This document shows positions 1-5,810 of a DNA stretch of 14,050 bases, one piece after another. Below the pieces are notes generated by a model. The model was given only the letters and a program-made list of their open reading frames with translations, was not told where the DNA came from and searched no databases. A program made the position numbers and the translations under genes. Positions within the stretch are counted from its first letter, which is position 1. Every line of letters starts with the position of its first letter. Source of the stretch: an uncultured bacterium (GTDB lineage Bacteria; Bacteroidota; Bacteroidia; CAILMK01); NCBI GenBank assembly GCA_903835275.1, contig CAILMK010000047.1:1-14050 (forward strand). Reading direction: 5' to 3'.

Positions 1-45
1 AGCATCTAAAGCGGACAAAATTCAGTCGCTTTAGATGCTTTTTTG
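1..45 (+). terminator. Rho-independent terminator of an upstream gene
   Basis: A perfect 13-bp stem pairs bases 1-13 (AGCATCTAAAGCG) with 27-39 (CGCTTTAGATGCT) around a 13-nt loop, and six T residues follow at 39-44. That is the standard layout of an intrinsic terminator for plus-strand transcription. The gene it serves must lie left of the window. Bases before position 1 are not visible, so bidirectional action cannot be judged. Confidence 0.85.
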
Positions 46-389
46 TTGTTGGTGCTATATTTTAAATACAACATCCCACCCCACCCCCCTTCAAAGGGGG
101 AATTCCAACTTTTAGCCATTTGTGATGATACTTGGTCTTTAATTTTTCATTGGAGAAATAATTAAATAAATTCATAGAAATAATCAAAGTGAACGAGCGA
201 TTCCCCCTTTGAAGGGGGCCGGGGGGATGTTTGAGTAACTTAATGTTATTGTGTAAAACCCCGTCGCTTTGGATGTTTGGATTAAAGTTTATAGAGAATT
301 CATTTTCCTCGCTCATCAGATATACGGGCAAGGTTCCTGCTGAATGACAACTTAATAAATTTGGAAGGTAATTGATGCCTGTTAACTGA
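46..389. other. Gene-free intergenic region with an inverted repeat pair
   Basis: This 344-base stretch lies between the terminator and the end of the deacetylase gene. Its only clear content is the inverted repeat pair at 72-230. The open frame across 62-331 on the minus strand is built partly from the repeat, giving Pro/Leu/Lys/Gly-rich peptide such as PPLKGGG at one end. It has no recognisable domain, so I do not call it a gene. Confidence 0.7.
72..230. repeat. REPIN-like inverted repeat pair (copies A and B)
   Basis: The 19-base core CCCCCTTCAAAGGGGGAAT at 85-103 occurs again as an exact reverse complement at 200-218. Each core is itself a hairpin (CCCCCTT, CA, AAGGGGG). Outside each core the match continues loosely as a C-rich/G-rich arm ending in CATCCC (72-84) or GGGATG-like sequence (219-230). 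The 96-base spacer is AT-rich and non-coding. Two short palindromes facing each other across a spacer is the architecture of REP doublets (REPINs) or very small MITEs. No transposase is in the window. Confidence 0.75.
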
Positions 390-1094
390 TCACTGTTTCA
401 GCGCGACTGGTTTAGAAATATTCAGCTTCATTAGCTGATCAAGGGTAACGAAGGTATATCCCTGAGCTCTAAGGTCTTTAATGAATTTAGGCAGTGCCTC
501 TGCGGTATGGACTCCCCTGCCATTGGCATGAAAAATAAGAATATCACCCGGTCGTGTAGCGCTGTCAATTTCATTTTCAAGCATATTACAACTGATGTTC
601 TTATCAGGATCACCACTTGCGTATGTCCAGTGAACCACCTGCAAACCCATTTCTTCAACCGTTTTCAGGCTTCTTTCATCATAATTCCCGGCAGGGAAAC
701 GAAAATATTTCGGCGTTTTTCCTGTGATCCATTTGATCATCTTCTGGTTTTTATCCACTTCTTTGTAAAATTTACCCGCAGGCAATTTTTCCATGTGCTG
801 GATATGATTCAGGGAATGATTCTCAAATTCAAAGAAAGAATAGTTTTTGATCTTTTTGAGGTCTTCCCTGTTGCGGTAGGCAAATTTCCCGGTCAGGAAA
901 AAAGTCGCAGGGATTTTATTGGCAGTAAGGAAATCGACGATATTGCAATCCAGGTAGGAGGCGTGTTTATTTTCGCAGCCGTCAAATGTAAGTGCAATTA
1001 CTTTCTTTTCGGTATTGACGTGCGTAACCACCTGAGCCCTTAGCAAAGAGAACATCATTAACAGAAAAAATAAGATAAATCTACCCCGGTGCAT
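390..1094 (-). CDS. Secreted polysaccharide deacetylase (NodB homology domain)
   Basis: This is a carbohydrate esterase family 4 type protein, expected to remove N- or O-acetyl groups from a cell-envelope or extracellular polysaccharide. I take the ATG at 1094, which gives 234 residues opening with a basic MHRGR stretch, a hydrophobic core and an LRAQ cleavage region, a good Sec signal peptide. An in-frame ATG at 1148 adds 18 residues before the signal and looks less likely. In this numbering, motif 1 is TFDGC (D38), motif 2 is HSLNH (H93 and H97, the zinc histidines), motif 3 is RFPAGNYD (about 132-139) and the last motif is LIFHANG (H189). The family normally has TFDD in motif 1; the second Asp, a metal ligand, is Gly here. 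Some divergent NodB proteins are known to vary at this point, so activity is plausible but the metal site is altered. The substrate cannot be told from sequence. It stands alone, flanked by repeats on both sides. Confidence 0.85.
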   Translation of the reverse strand: MHRGRFILFFLLMMFSLLRAQVVTHVNTEKKVIALTFDGCENKHASYLDCNIVDFLTANKIPATFFLTGKFAYRNREDLKKIKNYSFFEFENHSLNHIQHMEKLPAGKFYKEVDKNQKMIKWITGKTPKYFRFPAGNYDERSLKTVEEMGLQVVHWTYASGDPDKNISCNMLENEIDSATRPGDILIFHANGRGVHTAEALPKFIKDLRAQGYTFVTLDQLMKLNISKPVALKQ

Positions 1095-1108
1095 TTTATT
1101 GAATAGTG

Positions 1109-1116
1109 CAAATCTC
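1109..1116 (-). promoter_or_regulatory. Weak candidate -7 box for the deacetylase
   Basis: Read on the minus strand this is GAGATTTG, one mismatch from the Bacteroidota -7 consensus TAnnTTTG. It sits 14 bases upstream of the preferred ATG at 1094 and inside the longer reading frame, which mildly supports the shorter start. No TTTG is found at the expected -33 spacing. Confidence 0.25.
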
Positions 1117-1220
1117 CAACCATAATCTGAATTTAAAAAATCCTTCATCGAAAATGTGGGTAAATACAGATATTTGTGGATAATTTTAATTGCGTGAATA
1201 CCTTTCTCCTAGATACTTTG

Positions 1221-1310
1221 CCCCCTACCCCCCTAAAGGGGGAAGCACTCCGTGCATTTAGCGATGGGCGAAAGTCCCCTTTAGGGTTCGCCGCAGCGAA
1301 TAGGGGTCAT
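1221..1310. repeat. REPIN-like inverted repeat pair (copies C and D)
   Basis: Copy C (1221-1255) has a CCCCCTA run, the hairpin CCCCCTAAAGGGGG and then the small hairpin GCAC-TCC-GTGC (1245-1255). Copy D (about 1274-1310) is inverted: its core CCCCTTTAGGG at 1276-1286 is the reverse complement of CCCTAAAGGGG in copy C. It is followed by the hairpin TTCGC-CGCA-GCGAA (1287-1300) and then AGGGGTCAT. The pair occupies the 222-base gap between the divergent deacetylase and SH3-like genes, which otherwise holds nothing recognisable. Confidence 0.75.
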
Positions 1311-1370
1311 TGCAGGCTTAAATCAAAACTAAATTAATATTTACAAATTACTAAAAGCAAAGATTAAACT

Positions 1371-1901
1371 ATGGAATTACTTGGCCCCGGCTCACGTGTA
1401 AAACACAAAGAATTTGGAGATGGTGTGGTGGTGAATTCACGCACATCTTCCTATGATATCGTATTTATTAATTTCGGAAGAAAGGAGATCAGCCATACCA
1501 GTTTGCTGGATGTAATTGAATCTGAGGAACCGCTTGATGACCTCGTCAGTCTGGTGGAAGTGGAACGCAGCCTTACCCGTATCCTACAAAAATGGAGCGA
1601 TGTGCAGGAAACTGTTCCCCTCGGCCAGAAATGGACCGGCGGTATGCTACTCATGCAACCTGCTGATAGAAACCTCAAGCCCAAGGAAATCCCGATTGAA
1701 ACATTTTTCCATAAGATCGTGATGCTTCGCGACCGTCTTCGTACCCTGGAACAAAGGGTCAATGCCAGTGGCCTGAACGATGAGGAAAAAGTAAGCATTC
1801 AACAATACATAACGCGCTGCTATGGAAGCTTAACTACTTTCAATGTACTTTTCAAACAACCGGAACATTATTTTACAGGTGAAAAAGGAAGCGGGGAATA
1901 A
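1371..1901 (+). CDS. SH3-like N-terminal domain protein of unknown function
   Basis: This is a 176-residue soluble protein with no signal peptide or membrane segment. Residues about 6-45 (PGSRVKHKEFGDGVVVNS, then VFINFGRKEIS) follow the pattern of small SH3-like barrels: G-x-x-V-x-H-x-x-F-G-x-G-x-V, then a V-x-F-x-x-G-x-K strand. Comparable domains occur at the C-terminus of UvrD/PcrA helicases and in CarD-like proteins, where they bind RNA polymerase or nucleic acid. The rest (about 55-165) is predicted mostly helical, with heptad-like stretches (VEVERSLTRILQKW; KIVMLRDRLRTLEQRV). I recognise no named family, and a role in transcription or repair is only inferred from the barrel. It is monocistronic. 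ATG 1371 is the first start and the SH3-like pattern begins right after it; no Shine-Dalgarno is seen. Confidence 0.8.
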   Translation: MELLGPGSRVKHKEFGDGVVVNSRTSSYDIVFINFGRKEISHTSLLDVIESEEPLDDLVSLVEVERSLTRILQKWSDVQETVPLGQKWTGGMLLMQPADRNLKPKEIPIETFFHKIVMLRDRLRTLEQRVNASGLNDEEKVSIQQYITRCYGSLTTFNVLFKQPEHYFTGEKGSGE

Positions 1902-1905
1902 ATCG

Positions 1906-1949
1906 ATGTGATAATGTGATTCCGCTTAAGCGGATGCTAATGTGATAAT
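1906..1949. repeat. Palindrome flanked by direct repeats
   Basis: The perfect 14-bp palindrome TCCGCTTAAGCGGA (1921-1934) is flanked by two copies of ATGTGATAATG, at 1906-1916 and 1939-1949. It begins a few bases after the stop of the SH3-like gene, in the gap between two convergent genes. A T-run does not follow directly, so it is not a canonical terminator. The remainder of the gap to 2034 is AT-rich with further GATGAT-type simple sequence. Confidence 0.6.
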
Positions 1950-2034
1950 GAAGCTCGGATAAGAGATGATATGATGATGAAGTAAGATGGTAAGAACTAT
2001 ATTTTACTATATAAAGATATCACGACATTACCTA

Positions 2035-4050
2035 CTACCGGATAATAACTTTATTCCACCAGACCTGTTTATCGGAGTTTACCTTTAGCAAATACATTCC
2101 GGAAGGCTGTCTTGAATAATCCAGATCGGGCGTGCCGATGAGGTTTTTATTGGTGGAAATCAATGTGCTGTTCATGGAATAAAGGGCGGCATCACACGGT
2201 GTATTATCAGGAAGTGTAAGCGTAAATTTACCGTTGGATGGATTCGGGAATAATTTGATTGCTCCTTCCGGTGATTTTTGTTTTTCGATGCCTACATACG
2301 GGATTGTCCCCATTACAGCACGGATCATGGGTGCGCCATGTATATCTATATTCTGTTGCCAGTTTCCTGCCACATTATAATACAAATGCGGATTTGCCTG
2401 ACCATTGCTGATCTCATCATAATTCTTGTCCAGTCCAACATTCAGTACAAAATCAATGCTCTGCTGCCAGCCAATATAGAATGTTCCTGTCAGTGCGATC
2501 GGGGAATCCAACGGGAAATAAATATAATCATTCGGCCAGTTCAAATAGAAAGAATTGGCATTATTCAGTTGCCATGCAATTACATCCCTGGTCCGCCCTG
2601 GAGGATTCACCAGATCTATAGATCGCCATACTATAAGGTTAAAGTTATACGAACTAATATCCAGTTCGCTTTGATTAAAATGAATCAATATACCCTGGAG
2701 TACATCATCTTTTAAAGGCGTAAACTCTACAGCCATTTGCCCGCTTTGTGAATTGGTAAGGCCTACTCCAGCCTCTGCAGAACCATCATCATAGGCATAA
2801 ATATCAGTCAGGGTTTGTTTGCGTAAAGCCCTGTCATTTCCTGTAAACATATCTCCTCCCTTGGCAGGGTTAATGGAATCCATTGTAAGGAAACTAAGCG
2901 TTTGCAGGGTCAGGGGATGGATCAGAGAAACATTTTTAGTTCCATTGGTCCTGACGGTGGAATCCTTGAAGGTTTTTGAAGTAAGCGGAAAAATATTCTG
3001 TGAATTTATAAACGAAGAAAACGGGTAGGTATTCGGAACACCAGCCGTGCTGAAGATGGACTTTACTATGGAATTAAAATTCGTGTTTATGTTATTGCTA
3101 TCGGTACCATTGTTTCGGACAGATCCGTAAATATTCTTTGCAATATTACCAATAAAACCGGTCGCGTCATTAAGCAAATGAGTAGCGGGTACCAGGTAAT
3201 AGGTTGCCAAAAGTGGCGTTGGCATTTTCTGCAGGGCAATATCGTTTATAAGCGTGTCCTTTTTCCGCTGTCTATCCAGCCAGACATAGTCAATATGCCA
3301 GTGATTAAGATTTCCACTTGGGTTTGCGTAATTATTGAACCTGAATTGGAATCCCTTATAAAAAAAGGTGTCATTAACCCGGAATATAGCAAGCTTAAAA
3401 TTTGGCGGGGTAAGTATGCTATCACCGAGTCCAGTCATTGCCCACATGTGCTTCCAGGCGTATTCCTGATTATTATTTGAATCAAGGACAGGAAAACCTG
3501 ATGTATCAACAAGAGGATATTTGAATTCCAAAACGAGGGTATCCTCTTCCTTTGGTGCTACTCCCAAACCCCAGGGCTGGTAATAGAAACTGAAATATAC
3601 GGATGTATCCGTTTTGCTGATAGTACCCAAATCAATCGGGCGGCTTGTAAGGGTATCGCAGGGTTCGGAAGTATGCCTGATGGAAAAAGGATCATAGGGC
3701 TTCCCCTCTTCATTAAGCCCGTCAAACGTAGCAACGCCTATACTCGGGGCAGAATCTGTCATGGTGCAATTAACAAAAACCTTATGGTCAAGCCAAAGTG
3801 TATCATAAGGGTTTATTCCGTGAAAACTTGAATCTATGAATAACTTATCCGCATAGGAAAAATCGTCAAAAAAAGGCAATTGCATGGTATCAAGAGGCGC
3901 CTTGCTCATGGGCTTCATTTGCTGCAATTTCAGGTATTGCTCGCGTTGTGCCTCATTATCGTGCAAAGGCACTACAACTATACCTGGTTTTTGCGCCTTT
4001 GCCAATATTGCCGTCAAAAGCAAAAAAGCCAATACAAGTGTTCTTTTCAT
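2035..4050 (-). CDS. T9SS-secreted protein of unknown function, type A sorting domain
   Basis: From the ATG at 4050 the protein has 671 residues and opens with a textbook signal peptide (MKRTLVLAFLLLTAILAKAQ). An ATG at 4062 and a TTG at 4068 are in frame but would only lengthen the n-region. After the signal come a charged linker and the segment LPFFDDFSY, then a long beta-rich region with many aromatic and Asn/Asp residues, consistent with stacked beta-sandwich or jelly-roll domains. No catalytic motif is recognised. Residues about 598-671 form a T9SS type A C-terminal domain: it starts at LFPNPSNGKF, has a central Y/SxN/LI strand and SGMYLLKV, and ends KVIIR. This predicts Sec export, passage through the Por/Spr secretion channel, CTD cleavage and surface attachment or release. 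It has no operon partner: an intergenic gap of more than 200 bases separates it from the acyltransferase gene upstream. Adhesin, structural or hydrolytic roles are all possible. Confidence 0.85.
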   Translation of the reverse strand: MKRTLVLAFLLLTAILAKAQKPGIVVVPLHDNEAQREQYLKLQQMKPMSKAPLDTMQLPFFDDFSYADKLFIDSSFHGINPYDTLWLDHKVFVNCTMTDSAPSIGVATFDGLNEEGKPYDPFSIRHTSEPCDTLTSRPIDLGTISKTDTSVYFSFYYQPWGLGVAPKEEDTLVLEFKYPLVDTSGFPVLDSNNNQEYAWKHMWAMTGLGDSILTPPNFKLAIFRVNDTFFYKGFQFRFNNYANPSGNLNHWHIDYVWLDRQRKKDTLINDIALQKMPTPLLATYYLVPATHLLNDATGFIGNIAKNIYGSVRNNGTDSNNINTNFNSIVKSIFSTAGVPNTYPFSSFINSQNIFPLTSKTFKDSTVRTNGTKNVSLIHPLTLQTLSFLTMDSINPAKGGDMFTGNDRALRKQTLTDIYAYDDGSAEAGVGLTNSQSGQMAVEFTPLKDDVLQGILIHFNQSELDISSYNFNLIVWRSIDLVNPPGRTRDVIAWQLNNANSFYLNWPNDYIYFPLDSPIALTGTFYIGWQQSIDFVLNVGLDKNYDEISNGQANPHLYYNVAGNWQQNIDIHGAPMIRAVMGTIPYVGIEKQKSPEGAIKLFPNPSNGKFTLTLPDNTPCDAALYSMNSTLISTNKNLIGTPDLDYSRQPSGMYLLKVNSDKQVWWNKVIIR

Positions 4051-4170
4051 GCTTATTATCATTCGCAAAAACTTAAAACTGATTTATCCTGCATTTATTG
4101 TAATTACCTGCAAATTAACCAAAGATTTTTGAATTATAGTGAAAACGTTATGATGTAATAGCGTAATAAA

Positions 4171-4238
4171 GATTTTCCATTCGCCGCGGCGAATTTAAGA
4201 TTTTGAAAATCTCATCTCTGGCAATCCCGCACGTGCGG
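4171..4238. repeat. Cluster of three perfect palindromes downstream of the acyltransferase gene
   Basis: Three inverted repeats lie within 68 bases: ATTCGCCGCGGCGAAT at 4179-4194 (16 bp, no loop), AGATTTT-G-AAAATCT at 4198-4212, and CCGCACGTGCGG at 4227-4238 (12 bp, no loop). They fall in the gap between two minus-strand genes, about 55-115 bases past the acyltransferase stop. They could help end its transcript, but none has a clean T-tail. The rest of the 4051-4292 gap shows nothing clear. Confidence 0.6.
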
Positions 4239-4292
4239 TACTGGATGACAATGATTGACGTTTATCGCTTTCTATCCCTTGTCCTTTAAAAT

Positions 4293-5384
4293 TTAATAGC
4301 CGAATCTTGTTTTCAGCCGCATCATGTATTTTTCCACAAATACCCATGAAAGTATGGCTAATAAAAATGTGGCGGCGAGATAAAAGGGTGTGTTGACAAG
4401 AACTGAATGCTCCTGATAGGGAAAGGCCAAATGAAAATACTGAAACACCTGTCTGAAAATTTCAGGAACAAAAACGTGATACAGGTAAATTCCATAGCTG
4501 ATCCGTCCGGTAAATAGAACGACCTTGTGTTCAATTATTTTTTGAAAGAATCCGGTAAACGGTATATGGCTTGCCCTGCCTACGATCCAGAAGCATATCA
4601 TTGAGCAGAAAAAACGCTCGAATACTGTCCTTGCTTCCGGTGCTCCTGATTTGCGCCCCAGATACGTGGTAATGGCAAAGACAAAAAAAACGCAAAGCCA
4701 CAGGATCCTGTTTTCAAGTATTCTCAATAGTTTTTCCCTATGGTATAATGCAAGGTAGGATAAAAGTGCGCCGGCACCAAAGGCATCCATGGCGCAGGGA
4801 GTAAGTGAGTAAAATATATTGCCGCTGAAACCTGCAAAGTATAAACATATCCTGGTAATAAGTCCTGAAAATATCAGTAGCAAAATGGCAGGAAGAATGT
4901 ATTTGCGTTTTAGGAAAAGTATCAGGAACGGAAAGAAAATATAAAATTGTTCTTCTACTGCCAGTGACCAGAAATGTCCGAAGTGACCGTAATTATTTCC
5001 CGGCAAAAAAATGTAAATATTCATGGAATAGCTAACGAGCCATAAAAATAATTCCCTGCAACGGTCAAAATTCATCAACCAGAATATCCCGACGGTCAGA
5101 AAATAGATGGGAAATATTCTCAATATGCGCCGTATGTAAAATTGACGCAGGGATTTCCATGGTTTGCTTTTTTGAATTTCATCGGCGTCTTTTATCCTAA
5201 GTAAAATGGAGGTTATCAGGTATCCGCTCAATACAAAAAAGAGGTTTACTCCAGCTGATCCGAAAGGGATATAACTCATGAAGCTGTATTGCATCCAGTG
5301 GCAAATTATCACTGCAAATACAGCAAAGAACCGCAACCCGTCCAATTGAATGGCGTGTCCGGGAGTTCGAATTGTTTTTTCCAT
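4293..5384 (-). CDS. Acyltransferase family 3 (AT3) membrane protein
   Basis: This is a 363-residue integral membrane protein of the AT3/OafA class. Such proteins transfer acetyl or other acyl groups across the inner membrane onto envelope glycans such as O-antigen, exopolysaccharide or peptidoglycan. Family landmarks are visible: LDGLRFFAVFAVIICHW at residues 14-30, where H29 is the expected conserved histidine of the first helix; FFVLSGYLI (49-57); FYIRRILRIFP (82-92), the conserved Arg-rich loop; and WSLAVEEQFY (139-148). About ten hydrophobic helices follow each other to the end (WVFVEKYMM). The length is normal for a stand-alone AT3 domain without the C-terminal SGNH domain seen in OafA-like fusions. 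The ATG at 5384 is the only sensible start, and no Shine-Dalgarno is seen. Glycan and acyl donor are unknown. A link to the nearby deacetylase in glycan tailoring is only an inference, as the two are not in one operon. Confidence 0.9.
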   Translation of the reverse strand: MEKTIRTPGHAIQLDGLRFFAVFAVIICHWMQYSFMSYIPFGSAGVNLFFVLSGYLITSILLRIKDADEIQKSKPWKSLRQFYIRRILRIFPIYFLTVGIFWLMNFDRCRELFLWLVSYSMNIYIFLPGNNYGHFGHFWSLAVEEQFYIFFPFLILFLKRKYILPAILLLIFSGLITRICLYFAGFSGNIFYSLTPCAMDAFGAGALLSYLALYHREKLLRILENRILWLCVFFVFAITTYLGRKSGAPEARTVFERFFCSMICFWIVGRASHIPFTGFFQKIIEHKVVLFTGRISYGIYLYHVFVPEIFRQVFQYFHLAFPYQEHSVLVNTPFYLAATFLLAILSWVFVEKYMMRLKTRFGY

Positions 5385-5513
5385 GGTTTTTTAGTATTTA
5401 TTTTAAGAAAATGGTTCAAAAAGGCACAGACTTTTCTCCTTGCCATAAATCGGTGTTATATGGCACAAAAGAGTAAGGGACATTAAAGTCCTTCTTTTAA
5501 ATTTCGCTAGGTT

Positions 5514-5702
5514 TTAAGAGAGAATCAGGTTATCGTTTTCATATAGTCTTTGTTTTGTATTAAGACGTGATGCAACAAATTTAGGTTGCCTGAAAAAACT
5601 AAATATTAATTTCCTGCCAATAGGTACAATAATACCGTGAGCGGGTACGTTTTTACCATTTACTGTAAAAATGATACCTGAAATAATTGGGTTTTCTTTC
5701 AT
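5514..5702 (-). CDS. Doubtful small ORF, 62 codons
   Basis: An ATG at 5702 opens a 62-codon frame to a TAA at 5514. The peptide (starting MKENPIISGIIFTVNG) has a natural-looking composition with alternating hydrophobic residues (ISGIIFTVNGK, then HGIIVPIGRKL), suggestive of a small beta-rich protein or part of one. I recognise no family. A purine-rich GGAAAG lies about ten bases ahead of the start. It sits between the acyltransferase start and a repeat element, so it may equally be a remnant or a chance ORF. If it is not a gene, the gap 5385-5810 holds only the repeats and promoter listed separately. Confidence 0.3.
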   Translation of the reverse strand: MKENPIISGIIFTVNGKNVPAHGIIVPIGRKLIFSFFRQPKFVASRLNTKQRLYENDNLILS

Positions 5703-5719
5703 TTTCCAACTTTCCTTGT

Positions 5720-5761
5720 CATCCCCCTAGCCCCCTGTCAAAGGGGGAATGCGCTGCGCGC
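5720..5761. repeat. Single C-run/G-run palindromic element (copy E)
   Basis: This is a solitary member of the family seen at 72-230 and 1221-1310. It has CATCCCCCTAG, then CCCCCTGTCAAAGGGGGAAT (5731-5750), then the hairpin GCGC-TGC-GCGC (5751-5761). The order of arm, core and small hairpin matches copy C exactly. No inverted partner is found nearby. Confidence 0.7.
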
Positions 5762-5770
5762 CGAGCTCCA

Positions 5771-5795
5771 AATCTAAAATCTAAAATCTAAAATC
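5771..5795. repeat. Heptamer tandem repeat CTAAAAT x3
   Basis: Three perfect copies of CTAAAAT occupy 5774-5794, with partial units on both sides. The array lies directly upstream of the -7 box of the M1 peptidase gene and covers the place where a -33 element would be expected. Changes in unit number by slippage could alter promoter spacing; this is inference. Confidence 0.7.
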
Positions 5796-5798
5796 CCT

Positions 5799-5806
5799 TA
5801 TCTTTG
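5799..5806 (+). promoter_or_regulatory. Bacteroidota -7 promoter box of the M1 peptidase gene
   Basis: TATCTTTG matches the consensus TAnnTTTG exactly and ends four bases before the ATG at 5811. Initiation 4-7 bases downstream of such a box would fall on or next to the start codon, so the mRNA would be leaderless or nearly so. No TTTG is present about 20 bases upstream; the heptamer repeat occupies that place. Confidence 0.5.
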
Positions 5807-5810
5807 TTTT

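Noticed and set aside
250..280. GTCGCTTTGGATGTTT, resembling the right arm of the terminator at 25-43
   Set aside because: The match is partial and there is no complementary arm nearby, so it does not form a second terminator.
62..331. 89-codon minus-strand ORF
   Set aside because: It spans the inverted repeat pair, and its two repeat-derived parts translate to the same Pro/Leu/Lys/Gly-rich peptide type. It is typical of false genes over such repeats.
507..1043. 178-codon plus-strand ORF
   Set aside because: It lies wholly antisense to the deacetylase, whose frame carries recognised motifs. The antisense peptide is Cys/Phe-rich and has none.
390..5384. Glycan-modification cluster linking the deacetylase and AT3 acyltransferase
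   Set aside because: The two genes are over 3 kb apart with unrelated genes between them on both strands, and no glycosyltransferase or polymerase is present, so a shared locus is not supported.
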